Assembly: GCA_003499525.1 (NCBI GenBank)
Contig: DNTB01000076.1
Span: 1-64,000, forward strand
DNA from: Flavobacteriales bacterium
GTDB lineage: Bacteria; Bacteroidota; Bacteroidia; Flavobacteriales_G; Salibacteraceae
Direction: 5' to 3'
Length of the DNA stretch: 64,000 nt
The notes under the pieces: generated by a model
The model's input: only the letters and a program-made list of their open reading frames with translations
What the model was told of the DNA's origin: nothing
The model's database searches: none
Shown here: positions 45,775 through 55,206 of the stretch, piece after piece
How positions within the stretch are numbered: position 1 is the first letter of the stretch
How the letters are laid out: the number at the start of each line of letters is the position of its first letter
Program-made: the position numbers and the translations under genes

Positions 45775-47886
45775 TTGGGAGGACCTGAACAAATATTGAA
45801 TGTAGCCCTGATTGGCAATCCAAATTCGGGAAAAACCTCGGTATTTAACCGCCTTACCGGTTTAAATCAACAGGTGGGCAATTTCCCGGGTATAACCGTA
45901 GACAAGAAAACCGGGGATTACAAGTTGCCAGATGGAAATAAAGCCAAAATCACCGATCTTCCTGGAGTTTACAGTTTATATCCGAATACTACCGATGAGC
46001 GCATAGTTCTGGAAGTTCTTCTAGATCCGGATAGTGGACTAAGACCGGATCTTATTCTCTACGTTGCAGATGCGTCAAACCTTGAGCGTCATCTCGTGCT
46101 GCTGAGCCAAATCATGGATTTAGGATTTCCCGTGGTTTTACTTCTTAATATGGTTGACCTGGTGGAAAAAAGCCGGGAATGCAATGATGTTCAACTAGCC
46201 AATATGCTGCAGATACCCGTTATTAAGGTTAACGGAAGAACAGGAGTCGGAATAAAAGAAATTGGGGAGGTTATCGTGAGGATGGAAGAAAAATCACACG
46301 AGAAATTTCTGGAAGTCAGGGACTATTCTGCAACCACCATTGATCAGGTGAAAGACATTTATCAGATCGACAACGATTACCACGCCTTACTGATTGCGCA
46401 CAACTATCAAAAGCTGCGCTTCCTTGAAGTTGAGGAAAAAGAGAAAATAGGTCGGCTTCTGGAAAACTCGGAATTTAAAAGCATTGGGCTTCAATTTGAG
46501 GAAATCATGGCGAGATATGAGCGTTTGCATGAGGTGGTTTCCTCCTTAGTGGATGAAATTGTAGTCGATGGAGATACACCGACTGCGAAAGCAGATCGTA
46601 TACTTACTCATCCCATTTGGGGCAGCTTGATCTTTCTTGCAACACTGTTCCTGATATTTCAGGCCATCTTCGCATGGGCCAGTTATCCCATGGACTGGAT
46701 TGATTCTGGAGTAGCCCAGCTTAGCGATTACCTTCATCACAATTTGCCACGGAATCTTTTTACTGATTTCCTCATCGAGGGTCTGCTGGCAGGGATTGGA
46801 GGTATCGTCATATTCATTCCCCAAATCACTATTCTCTTTTTACTGGTTGCCATTTTAGAAGAAACAGGATATATGTCCAGGGCCGTATTCCTTTCGGACA
46901 ACATCATGCGACGATTTGGACTCAATGGACGTAGTATCGTTTCACTAATATCAGGAGTGGCTTGCGCTGTCCCGGCGGTCATGTCTACCCGCACCATCAG
47001 CAATACCAAAGAACGCCTGATCACCATATTTGTAACTCCCTTCATTAGTTGCTCGGCCCGAATTCCAGTTTTTGCCATTCTGGTGGCCTTTGCAGTCCCT
47101 GCTGACAGCAGTTTGGGTTTTTTCAATTTACAGGGTATTGTACTCATGGGGCTTTACACCATGGGTGTAATCGCCGCCCTGGGCTCCTCATGGGTACTCC
47201 ATCGAATAGTGAAAAGCGAATCAAAGTCTCTACTGATGATGGAACTACCATCCTACAGTAAGCCGTATTGGAAGAACGTTGGAATTACTGCGTACGAAAA
47301 GGTAAAGGTTTTTGTGATGAGTGCTGGAAAGATTATCCTCGTTATTTCCATTCTGCTCTGGTTTCTGGCTTCTTTCGGACCGGTAGAAAAAATGGCACAG
47401 GTCGAATCCGATACCCGGTTTGAATTAGCTGAACTGCGTTTGTCAGAAGAAGAAATTGAAAACAGAATTGCAGCTAAAAAAATCGAGCATTCCTATGCCG
47501 GTATTTTAGGAAAAACCATTGAACCCGTTATTCGTCCTCTCGGATTTGATTGGAAAATCGGCATCGCCCTGATTACCTCATTTGCAGCGCGCGAGGTGTT
47601 CGTGAGCACTATGGCTACAATCTACAGTGTGGGGAGTAGCCAAAATGAACAAACCCTGAAACAACGCATGTCCCGGGAAGTTTTCTTTGACGATGGAGAA
47701 AAGGTTTACTCCAAAGCGACCGCATTTTCATTGTTGGTTTTTTATGTCCTTGCAATGCAGTGTATAAGCACTTTGGCAATTGTAAAAAGGGAAACGAATA
47801 GCTGGGCAATACCAATAGTACAACTCGTCTATATGACCGGATTGGCTTACATACTAAGTCTGATTACCTATCAATTATTATCATGA
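45775..47886 (+). CDS. feoB: Ferrous iron transporter FeoB
   Basis: 703 residues starting at TTG 45775, since no ATG precedes the domain. N-terminal G domain: G1 GNPNSGKTS (residues 14-22), G3 DLPGVYSL, with NMVD as G4. Two gate repeats in the membrane domain contain conserved Cys (LISGVACAVPAVMSTRTI, FISCSARIPVFAILVAF). FeoB moves Fe2+ across the inner membrane. Placement between a haem-type receptor and HmuY-like proteins implies that ferric or haem iron, after reduction or haem breakdown, ends here. Overlaps the lipoprotein gene by 4 bases. Confidence 0.95.
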   Translation: MGGPEQILNVALIGNPNSGKTSVFNRLTGLNQQVGNFPGITVDKKTGDYKLPDGNKAKITDLPGVYSLYPNTTDERIVLEVLLDPDSGLRPDLILYVADASNLERHLVLLSQIMDLGFPVVLLLNMVDLVEKSRECNDVQLANMLQIPVIKVNGRTGVGIKEIGEVIVRMEEKSHEKFLEVRDYSATTIDQVKDIYQIDNDYHALLIAHNYQKLRFLEVEEKEKIGRLLENSEFKSIGLQFEEIMARYERLHEVVSSLVDEIVVDGDTPTAKADRILTHPIWGSLIFLATLFLIFQAIFAWASYPMDWIDSGVAQLSDYLHHNLPRNLFTDFLIEGLLAGIGGIVIFIPQITILFLLVAILEETGYMSRAVFLSDNIMRRFGLNGRSIVSLISGVACAVPAVMSTRTISNTKERLITIFVTPFISCSARIPVFAILVAFAVPADSSLGFFNLQGIVLMGLYTMGVIAALGSSWVLHRIVKSESKSLLMMELPSYSKPYWKNVGITAYEKVKVFVMSAGKIILVISILLWFLASFGPVEKMAQVESDTRFELAELRLSEEEIENRIAAKKIEHSYAGILGKTIEPVIRPLGFDWKIGIALITSFAAREVFVSTMATIYSVGSSQNEQTLKQRMSREVFFDDGEKVYSKATAFSLLVFYVLAMQCISTLAIVKRETNSWAIPIVQLVYMTGLAYILSLITYQLLS

Positions 47887-48848
47887 AGTATTTAGTGATC
47901 ATATTTCTATTATTGACGCTCTCAAATTGCGACAGAGAGGAAATTCCCGTTGAGCCCCGACCCCCCGGAGATGCCATCATAGGACAAGTGGATCTGAGAT
48001 CAGATTATTTACATCAAATTTGGTTTAACCTCTCTGATAATCAAATTATTAGCACCAATTCAAAGACAGATTGGGACCTCTCATTTGAGATTACCGGTAC
48101 CGAAGAACTCATACTACTGAACACCGCAAAACTCATGTTCGCTGCCCGAACACAAGAAGAGGATATTTTGAACGTAATGGATACTGTAGGACTAGATTTT
48201 GATTGGGACGTTTCTAGTGGAAACACCGACAGTCTGGCCATCACAGACTGGAAGAACCATGATAAGATTTGGGTTATTGATAGAGGTATTGATGAGCTGG
48301 GACGACATCTTGGTTTTGCCAAAGTCACCTTCAACCTGAATTCCGATAACAGTATTGATATTCAATGGGCAGAGCTGAACGGATTATCGTGGAACACGAC
48401 TATTGTAGTAGAGCGTGAGGGAATAAGACGGAGTTGTTTCAGCTTTGAAACGGGGCAACAGATTGATATTGAACCCCAATCCGTTGAATGGGATATTGTT
48501 TTTACTCAATATACCTTCATTTTCGATCAGATTGAGGAAATAACTCCTTATCTGGTTACCGGTGTTTTAGGCAACACAGATAGGGTTGAAGCAATGCAGG
48601 TTTTTGACAAATCATTTGAAGAAATATCCCGTGAAAACATTGATCAAAGCCGGTTTTCAAAAGTTCAGGATATTATAGGTTACGATTGGAAATACTATGA
48701 TTTCGATGCGAACTCTTACCTTATTGAGCCAAACCGGAATTTTGTGGTCAGGACCGCTGATGGTGTGCTGTATAAGTTGCACTTTATCGATTTTTACAAT
48801 GATATGGGAGAAAAAGGTAATCCTCAGTTTGAAATTGCCAGGCTTTAG
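47883..48848 (+). CDS. HmuY-like lipoprotein
   Basis: 321 residues with lipobox TLSNC (Cys at about 17). The mature part follows the same scheme as the T9SS HmuY-like protein of this operon: YLHQIWFNLSDNQIISTNSKTDWDLSFEI, later YDWKYYDFDANSYLIEPNRNFVVRTADGVLYKLHFIDFY. The two are paralogues with different surface anchoring: one type IX-exported, one lipid-anchored. It likely captures haem or iron chelates near the membrane and passes them to the receptor. It ends in a 4-base overlap with the convergent histidine kinase gene. Confidence 0.8.
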   Translation: MKYLVIIFLLLTLSNCDREEIPVEPRPPGDAIIGQVDLRSDYLHQIWFNLSDNQIISTNSKTDWDLSFEITGTEELILLNTAKLMFAARTQEEDILNVMDTVGLDFDWDVSSGNTDSLAITDWKNHDKIWVIDRGIDELGRHLGFAKVTFNLNSDNSIDIQWAELNGLSWNTTIVVEREGIRRSCFSFETGQQIDIEPQSVEWDIVFTQYTFIFDQIEEITPYLVTGVLGNTDRVEAMQVFDKSFEEISRENIDQSRFSKVQDIIGYDWKYYDFDANSYLIEPNRNFVVRTADGVLYKLHFIDFYNDMGEKGNPQFEIARL

Positions 48849-49894
48849 CTTTCGGCTGTTTTAAGAGTAAAAGAAAAGGCTGATCCCTCTCCCGGTTGAC
48901 TTCGCACACTAATGGTTTGATTGTGAGCATCCAGGATGTGCTTCACAATTGCCAAACCGAGCCCAGTGCCCCCAAGATGACGCGATCTCGATTTGTCCAC
49001 TCTGTAAAACCGCTCGAATAGCCTGGGCAGATGTTCTTCTTTTATGCCCACTCCGTTATCCTCTATCTCAACGATAATCTCATCGTCGAGCTCATCAAAC
49101 TGTACCATGGTTTTACCACCATCAATTCCGTAGCGAATAGAGTTAGTTATCAGATTTGATAAGACCTGTTCAATTTTGTCCCGGTCTGCCAGAACCCATA
49201 GTGGCTTCCGTTCTCGTTCAACCTGCAGCTCTATCCCCTTTTGGTTGGCCATGAATTCCTCAGAATCCACAATATCGCGCACGAGCTGAACCACATCAAA
49301 TCTGGTGATATTAAGAACCTCCTCACCGGATTCAATCTTTGTGATTTGATGGATATCATTAATAAGTGAAATCAATCGGTCGAGATTCTTGTCTGCACGC
49401 TCAAGGTACTTTCGATTGATGTTAGGATCTTCCAGCCCACCTTCTAAAAGAGTGAGAATATATCCCTGCAATAAAAACGCCGGTGTTCTGAGTTCATGGG
49501 CCAGGTTTCCGATAAACTCCTTTCGAAATCTTGCGAGTTCTTTGAGTTGCTTGATTTCCTGGTTACTATGCTGAGCCCATTCGAGTACATCGCGGTTAAC
49601 ATTTCCAATAACATCGGTACTAAGGTCGATGGTCTTATCCTCGCTTTTTGTGGCCCGTAGCTTATTTATTGTTCTGTATATCAAACGGATACGTCTATTG
49701 ATGAATCTCTCGATAGTGAACTCGACGAGGTTCATCACAATAAAGTACATGGTTATCAGGGTGGCGATTAACCATATCCATGCCCTCCAGTCATTGGCGA
49801 AAACCAAAGTGAATGCGATGCCTAGAAAAGCGATAATACCGACCAGATAAAAGGTCAGGCGACGTCCAATTTCGCGAGGGGTAAAACCAACCAT
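48845..49894 (-). CDS. Two-component sensor histidine kinase, PhoR-like
   Basis: 349 residues. Two membrane helices (about 12-30 and 38-60), no large sensor domain, then a HAMP-less linker with coiled coil, HisKA with FIGNLAHELRTP (His133), and HATPase_c with NLITNSIRYG, DNGVGI, LFERFYRVDKSR and GGTGLGLAIVKH. Small-sensor PhoR kinases of this type control phosphate starvation in Bacteroidota, but the signal is not provable here. It overlaps its response-regulator gene by one base (stop/start) and has a convergent HmuY-like lipoprotein gene downstream. Confidence 0.85.
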   Translation of the reverse strand: MVGFTPREIGRRLTFYLVGIIAFLGIAFTLVFANDWRAWIWLIATLITMYFIVMNLVEFTIERFINRRIRLIYRTINKLRATKSEDKTIDLSTDVIGNVNRDVLEWAQHSNQEIKQLKELARFRKEFIGNLAHELRTPAFLLQGYILTLLEGGLEDPNINRKYLERADKNLDRLISLINDIHQITKIESGEEVLNITRFDVVQLVRDIVDSEEFMANQKGIELQVERERKPLWVLADRDKIEQVLSNLITNSIRYGIDGGKTMVQFDELDDEIIVEIEDNGVGIKEEHLPRLFERFYRVDKSRSRHLGGTGLGLAIVKHILDAHNQTISVRSQPGEGSAFSFTLKTAES

Positions 49895-50571
49895 CAGGCT
49901 TCGAACTTATAGCCGACGCCTTTAATAGTCTTGATGTATTTGCTGCCGAGCTTTTCGCGCAGTTTACGGATATGCACATCTATTGTGCGATCCCCTACCA
50001 CGACATCCTCTCCCCAAACACTGGTAAGAATGACTTCTCTATTGAAAACCTTTCCAGGACGAGAAAGAAGTAGGGAAATCAATTCAAACTCCTTCCGCGG
50101 TAAGGTCATTCGCTCGCCGTCCTTAATAATTTCATAACGCTCCCGGTCTATTCCTATACCACCCAAAACTTCTGTGTGATCTTCTGTTCCACCTGATTTT
50201 GCCCGACGAAGAATCGCTCTAATTCTGCTAAAGAGTACTCTGGGTTTTACGGGTTTCAGAATATAGTCATCCGCTCCCGCTTCAAATCCCGCTATTTGGG
50301 AGTAGTCCTCACCTCTGGCGGTGAGGAATGCAATCTGTGTATCATTGAGTTCAGGAAAAGCACGCAATTCAACACAGGTTTCCATGCCGTCCATTTCCGG
50401 CATCATTACGTCTAATAAAATAAGATCCGGGATAACTTTCTTGGCAAGTTTGATGGCCTCGTTACCATTACTTGCCGTTGAAACCTCAAATCCTTCTTTT
50501 TTCAGATTATATTCGAGGAACTCGAGGATATCAGGTTCGTCGTCCACGAGTAGAATCTTATTGCGCTTCAT
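49894..50571 (-). CDS. OmpR/PhoB-family response regulator
   Basis: 225 residues. Receiver with acid pair D10-D11, phosphorylated D54 (LLDVMMPEMDG), T84 and K106, then a winged-helix domain (about 130-225: RKEFELISLLLSRPGKVFNREVILTSVWG and RTIDVHIRKLREKLGSKYIKTIKGVGYKFEA). The E-L-L-...-P.KV..R..L..VW pattern fits PhoB-like regulators that bind 7-bp direct repeats spaced 11 bases. Such a repeat (7-4-7) precedes the beta-helix lipoprotein at 50983 and may be its target. The promoter at 50591-50618 has a perfect -7. Confidence 0.88.
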   Translation of the reverse strand: MKRNKILLVDDEPDILEFLEYNLKKEGFEVSTASNGNEAIKLAKKVIPDLILLDVMMPEMDGMETCVELRAFPELNDTQIAFLTARGEDYSQIAGFEAGADDYILKPVKPRVLFSRIRAILRRAKSGGTEDHTEVLGGIGIDRERYEIIKDGERMTLPRKEFELISLLLSRPGKVFNREVILTSVWGEDVVVGDRTIDVHIRKLREKLGSKYIKTIKGVGYKFEA

Positions 50572-50982
50572 GAAAGAATATTTAAAGAATCAAATGTAAT
50601 CAGAATTATACCTCACAATTTTATCAAAAAAATGACTTCATGAATTCAGGCTTCTTATTAACGATCTATTAATACCAATATGGACACATGTTAACAGTAC
50701 CTTTAAATTCAATTCGTCTTCGTTCTTCCTAAGAAGATTAAATTTCAGCAGGCTCAAGCTATGGTATGCCATGAGTTTAGCGGGCTTTAAGGTAATAGAC
50801 ATTCTATAATTTGTCCACACTCACGAGAAACAAAACATCGAAAGAAAGAGCCTTCTCGCGGGGCAAAAACCTATGAATGGAGCAATGTAAATGGTGTTTT
50901 AACCACACTAATGTAAAATTCTCTTAACATAAGCTAAACACATAGAGGCTTCATTTGCACCAAAATTCAAAAATTCAAATTC
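50572..50982. promoter_or_regulatory. Shared regulatory region with pho-box-like direct repeat
   Basis: 411 bases between the divergent regulator and beta-helix genes, no gene inside. CTTAACA-TAAG-CTAAACA at 50923-50940 is a 7-4-7 direct repeat (11-base period), the geometry of PhoB sites. It ends 9 bases before TTCATTTG (50950-50957), a near -7 box with no proper -33 TTG, so the repeat could act as an activator site in place of -33. Further TTAAC-like repeats lie at about 50654-50672 and 50689-50707. Binding by the regulator is an inference. Confidence 0.5.
50591..50618 (-). promoter_or_regulatory. Promoter of the response regulator/kinase operon
   Basis: On the minus strand TTG (50618-50616), 17 bases, and TACATTTG (50598-50591) match TTG/TAnnTTTG; the ATG at 50571 follows 19 bases later. 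Confidence 0.6.
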
Positions 50983-52242
50983 ATGAAAAAGTTTTTCAAC
51001 CTTATGCTTATGGCCGGACTAGCAACCGGCATGATGTTGACATCATGTAACAATGATGATCCGGCACCTTCTACCCCCAAGGAAGCACTCTCTGGAATTC
51101 TAGCTGAAGATCAGACGCTTACTCCAGATAAGATATGGTTCCTCGACGGTCGGGTTATTGTTCCAGATGGGATTACTCTGACGATCGCACCAGGAACAAT
51201 TATTAAAGGAAATCAAGGACAAGGAACACTAGCTTCTGCGTTGATCATTGCTAGAGGTGGCACAATTCTAGCTCAAGGAACGCCCGACAATCCAATCATC
51301 ATGACATCAGAAGTTGATAACATTGGGTTGGGTGAAAAGGAAGGATCAAACCTTACCAAAGAGGATAACGAGCTTTGGGGTGGTTTGATCGTTTTAGGTT
51401 CGGCTCCCATCTCCGCTGAGAATGGTGACACAGAAACTACAATCGAAGGGCTTCCAGCTAACGAAGAATACGCCAAGTATGGTGGAAGCAATGAATCGGA
51501 CAACTCAGGAGTAATCAGCTACGTTTCTGTTCGTCACGGTGGAATAAGTATTGGCGAAGGAAACGAGATCAACGGAATCACTTTCGGCGGTGTAGGTGCG
51601 GGAACAACGGTTAACAATGTGGAAGTTTACGCTACACTGGATGATGGAATCGAGTGTTTCGGAGGATCAGTAAACATTACGAACGCCTTGGTTTTCTATC
51701 AAGGTGATGATGGGGTTGATCTTGACATGAACTATTCTGGTACTTTCAACAACTTTCTGGTTGTGCATGGTGACGGAATCGGAACCGACGAAGGTCTTGA
51801 AATCGATGGTCCTGAAGGCAGCACTTATACTGATGGTTTATTCTCTTTGGTAGATGGGACTTGTCGCAGCCAAGGATCTACTGATGGATCTCCTGGTGAT
51901 TTCAAATCAAAAGCTCAGGGAGCTGTAGCTAATGTAAAATTTACATACCCCAATGGTAAGAAATTAAAAATCAGAGCGAGCTATACGAATAACTGTGTAG
52001 ATCCAAAAACAGATGCGTTCACACACCTGACTGATGCTATTCCTAACTTGGTTTTCAATTCTCAGGAGGTACCTGATGGAATCGAAGTGTACACAGGTTC
52101 TGAAGATGACAATGGAGGCGAGTGCAGTGTCCCTCAAGCTGATCAAGATGCTGCTGAGGCACTAATCTTGAACAGCACCCAAACAGGAGCAGATGAGAGT
52201 GTTTTCTCATGGACCCTTGCTGCAACTAGAGGTGAACTCTAA
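50983..52242 (+). CDS. Beta-helix lipoprotein (multidrug-transporter-type annotation in relatives)
   Basis: 419 residues. Lipobox MMLTSC (Cys 22), short acidic linker NNDDPAP, then a right-handed parallel beta-helix with repeated short strands (APGTIIKGNQGQGTLASALIIARGGTILAQGTPDNPIIMTSEVD, DDGIECFGGSVNITNALVFYQGDDGVDLD). It ends ADESVFSWTLAATRGEL, the same closing motif as the 56168 paralogue. A protein that binds a glycan or polyphosphate at the cell surface is possible; no transporter features are present despite how relatives are sometimes labelled. It precedes a TonB receptor with a hairpin between. Confidence 0.75.
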   Translation: MKKFFNLMLMAGLATGMMLTSCNNDDPAPSTPKEALSGILAEDQTLTPDKIWFLDGRVIVPDGITLTIAPGTIIKGNQGQGTLASALIIARGGTILAQGTPDNPIIMTSEVDNIGLGEKEGSNLTKEDNELWGGLIVLGSAPISAENGDTETTIEGLPANEEYAKYGGSNESDNSGVISYVSVRHGGISIGEGNEINGITFGGVGAGTTVNNVEVYATLDDGIECFGGSVNITNALVFYQGDDGVDLDMNYSGTFNNFLVVHGDGIGTDEGLEIDGPEGSTYTDGLFSLVDGTCRSQGSTDGSPGDFKSKAQGAVANVKFTYPNGKKLKIRASYTNNCVDPKTDAFTHLTDAIPNLVFNSQEVPDGIEVYTGSEDDNGGECSVPQADQDAAEALILNSTQTGADESVFSWTLAATRGEL

Positions 52243-52284
52243 TCTATCATCTTCCCGATAACAAAACAATCAACTTAAAATGAT

Positions 52285-52320
52285 CAAAAGCCTTGTGATA
52301 ATTAAATCACAAGGCTTTTG
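52285..52320 (+). terminator. Perfect 15-bp hairpin between the lipoprotein and receptor genes
   Basis: CAAAAGCCTTGTGAT (52285-52299) and ATCACAAGGCTTTTG (52306-52320) pair perfectly around a 6-base loop. The arm ends in TTTTG. It should stop most transcription or stabilise the upstream mRNA, so the receptor, 15 bases downstream, may be expressed at a lower level. Confidence 0.8.
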
Positions 52321-52334
52321 AAATTCAAAGGAAC

Positions 52335-55154
52335 ATGCGCGTAATCTTTACATCAATTCTTGTTCTATTGGCCTCACTTCTCCTTGCTCAGGAAAAAGGA
52401 TTCATCAGAGGGAATGTTACTGATGGTGAGTTCAGCGGCCCAATGATCGGTGCTACTGTGGTACTTACAGACCAACCTACTACAGGTACGATAACTGATT
52501 TCGATGGAAACTACTCATTACCGCTTGATCCTGGAACGTATTCCATCACCATATCATTTGTGTCTTATCAGCCATACACTGTACGGGATGTGGTAGTAAC
52601 AGCAGGACAGGTAACTGTCATTGACGCTGAATTGCGCTCAGCTGCCGAAGAACTTGATGTAGTTGAAGTATCAGCTACAGTTAACAGGTCTTCAGAAACA
52701 GGGATGTTGATGGAAATGAAAAATGCTACCAACGTAGTGGATGGTCTATCCGCCCAGTCTTTTAGGAAGGTGGGTGACTCTGATCTAGGAGGTGCCATTA
52801 AGCGGGTAACCGGAGTATCAGTAGAAGGTGGAAAATATGTCTATGTAAGAGGTTTGGGAGATCGCTACACTAAAACGACACTCAACGATATGGTAATTCC
52901 GGGGCTTGATCCAGACCGAAATACCATTCAAATTGATATTTTTCCAACTGCAGTATTGGAAAATGTAGAAGTCTTTAAATCATTCTCACCTGACCTCTAC
53001 GGTGATTTCACAGGAGGTATGGTAAATATTACGACCAAGAACTTCCCTGAACAGAAATATACACAGATAGGCCTCGGCGCAGAATATTACCCTACTATGC
53101 ACTTTAATAATGACTATTTCCTATACAATGGAGGCTCAACTGACTGGTTAGGTATTGACGACGGCACCCGTAAGCTACTTATCGACCCGAATGCCAGAGT
53201 CCCGGCACGACAGGAAGATGACCCCATTCTGGAAACACAAACCAGAGCTTTTGACCCTCAGATGGGAGTAAAATCAAAAACTGCCTATCCTAATTTAGGG
53301 TTCAGTTTTAGTCATGGTAATCAAATTAATCGAGAGAACAAACCGACCATTGGATACAACCTGATATTCCGTTATAAAAATGACTACATCTGGTTAGAGA
53401 ATTTCGAAAGAAATAACTTCCTGAAAGACAATGATAAATCGGTAAATGAGCTGTTCAAAGATGAGTCTACTGAGGGACCAATAGGACAACGGCTCACTAT
53501 GTGGACTGGAATGGGCTCCTATGCTATGAAGTGGAAAAATACAGACTTGAGTACCATGCTTCTTTGGAGTCAAAATGCTGAATCGACTGCCTCACGAAGA
53601 AATAGTAAGAACTTCAACCAAACTGGAGCTTCGCTTATTGAAGAAATTCTCACCTATACCCAGAGACAACTCGGAACATGGTTCATAATAGGGCGACACA
53701 ATATCAATAATGTAAAACTCGAATGGCGCAATGCACTGACCATTTCACGTGTATATGATCCTGACTTCCGATCAACAAAATTCTCAACTACGGGAGGAGA
53801 TACTTCATTAAACGTAGGTGATGGAGCAGGTATCAATCGCTTCTACAGAGACCTTAATGAAACTAATGAGAGCTTTAGGTTTGACGTAACCATCCCGCTT
53901 CGTGAAACTTTAACGCTGACTACAGGTGCGGTTGGAACTTTGAAGTGGAGAACCTTTGAAACGTACAATTATAACTTCACCAGAAAGAACAAAAACGATA
54001 TCGTACCAGAGCCCGACTGGTTTCTGCAGACGGAAAACATCTGGACCACTTCATACGATGACGGCACCTACCTAATAGGAAACTTTGAACCGGCAAATAA
54101 TTTTGATGCACGCCAAAACATTTTTGGTGGTTATGTAAAATTGGAACATCCGGTTTTGCAAAAGCTCAAATTCATATATGGAATCAGAGTAGAACAAGCA
54201 TTAATGTATTACACGGGGCAAAACAACACGGGGAGTGTAATTTATAATGATGAGGAGACCTTAAATGAACTCAATGTATTGCCATCCTTGAATATTGTCT
54301 ATAAATTAAATGACAATATGAATTTGAGGTTATCTGGAAGTCAGACCGTAGCACGACCTTCATTTCGTGAAAAGTCGATCGCTCAAATATTTGACCCGAT
54401 CTCAAAGCGAACATTTATTGGTAACCTCGATCTGAGGCAAACGAGTATCATCAATACTGACCTCAGATATGAATGGTTCATCACACCTAGAGAATTGTTT
54501 GCAGTTTCTGCATTCTATAAGCAATTCGACGGGCATATTGAAATGGTCGCTTTTGAAACGAACCCAGACAATTACACTCCAAGAAACTCAGGCGATGCAT
54601 CTGTATATGGTATAGAGATAGAGCTACGTAAGGCCTTAGCAAGTATTGAAAACAGTAGCTTTCTCAGACGCCTTTTCTTCTCTGGTAACTTCTCATATAT
54701 CCAGTCGCAGGTCGATATGAAGAGCATTGTTACAGGTACTTCAGGACAGACGGAGTATGAACTTCGTCAGAACAACTTAAGAGATGGTGAAACCCTGGAT
54801 CAATTCAGACCAATGGCAGGTCAATCACCATATATGGTCAATGCCACATTAAGCTACGAGGTTAGAGAAGTAGATATGAATGTCTCTCTTGCATACAACG
54901 TTCAGGGAGAACAACTCTCTATAGTATCATCAGGAAGGGTTCCCGACGTATATACCATACCCTTCCATAGTTTGAACTTCAACATTTACAAGGGTTTTGG
55001 AATGGATTTCAAACACAGAATTACCCTTCGTGTTACCAACATTTTGAATGCTCGACGTGAAATGGTTTATAAATCCTACGGCGCCGAGGATGAGGTTTTC
55101 TCAAGCTTTCAACCACAAACAGGATTTGCACTGGCCTACCGCTACAAGTTCTGA
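52335..55154 (+). CDS. Large TonB-dependent receptor
   Basis: 939 residues. Signal peptide, CarboxypepD-regulatory-like domain (about 22-105, KGFIRGNVTDGEFSGPMIGATVVLTD), plug with GDSDLGGAIKRVTGVSVEGGKYVYVRGLGDRYTKTTLNDMVIPGLDPDRNTIQID, then barrel ending FQPQTGFALAYRYKF. The GLGDRYTKTTLN..PGLDP text is found in a TonB-receptor subgroup that accompanies beta-helix lipoproteins in Bacteroidota. The substrate is unknown, but neighbours (PhoR/PhoB-like pair, glycerophosphodiesterase) suggest a phosphorus compound. No SusD gene is present, so it is not a standard glycan-uptake pair. Confidence 0.85.
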   Translation: MRVIFTSILVLLASLLLAQEKGFIRGNVTDGEFSGPMIGATVVLTDQPTTGTITDFDGNYSLPLDPGTYSITISFVSYQPYTVRDVVVTAGQVTVIDAELRSAAEELDVVEVSATVNRSSETGMLMEMKNATNVVDGLSAQSFRKVGDSDLGGAIKRVTGVSVEGGKYVYVRGLGDRYTKTTLNDMVIPGLDPDRNTIQIDIFPTAVLENVEVFKSFSPDLYGDFTGGMVNITTKNFPEQKYTQIGLGAEYYPTMHFNNDYFLYNGGSTDWLGIDDGTRKLLIDPNARVPARQEDDPILETQTRAFDPQMGVKSKTAYPNLGFSFSHGNQINRENKPTIGYNLIFRYKNDYIWLENFERNNFLKDNDKSVNELFKDESTEGPIGQRLTMWTGMGSYAMKWKNTDLSTMLLWSQNAESTASRRNSKNFNQTGASLIEEILTYTQRQLGTWFIIGRHNINNVKLEWRNALTISRVYDPDFRSTKFSTTGGDTSLNVGDGAGINRFYRDLNETNESFRFDVTIPLRETLTLTTGAVGTLKWRTFETYNYNFTRKNKNDIVPEPDWFLQTENIWTTSYDDGTYLIGNFEPANNFDARQNIFGGYVKLEHPVLQKLKFIYGIRVEQALMYYTGQNNTGSVIYNDEETLNELNVLPSLNIVYKLNDNMNLRLSGSQTVARPSFREKSIAQIFDPISKRTFIGNLDLRQTSIINTDLRYEWFITPRELFAVSAFYKQFDGHIEMVAFETNPDNYTPRNSGDASVYGIEIELRKALASIENSSFLRRLFFSGNFSYIQSQVDMKSIVTGTSGQTEYELRQNNLRDGETLDQFRPMAGQSPYMVNATLSYEVREVDMNVSLAYNVQGEQLSIVSSGRVPDVYTIPFHSLNFNIYKGFGMDFKHRITLRVTNILNARREMVYKSYGAEDEVFSSFQPQTGFALAYRYKF

Positions 55155-55176
55155 TGAATAGTTTTCTTGAATTTTT

Positions 55177-55206
55177 AAGGCTGCGTCTTTGACGTGGCCT
55201 TTTTTA
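55177..55206. terminator. Terminator after the TonB receptor gene
   Basis: AAGGCTGCGTC (55177-55187) can pair with GACGTGGCCTT (55191-55201) with two G-T wobbles, then a T run. It overlaps the 3' end of the convergent glycerophosphodiesterase and may serve both. Confidence 0.65.

Noticed and set aside
45775..47886. ATG start for feoB
   Set aside because: No ATG precedes the G1 motif in frame; TTG at 45775 is the only plausible start just after the feoA stop.
50638..50820. Short minus-strand frame in the Pho-like intergenic region
   Set aside because: Composition is unlike coding sequence and no motif or RBS is visible; the region better fits regulatory DNA.
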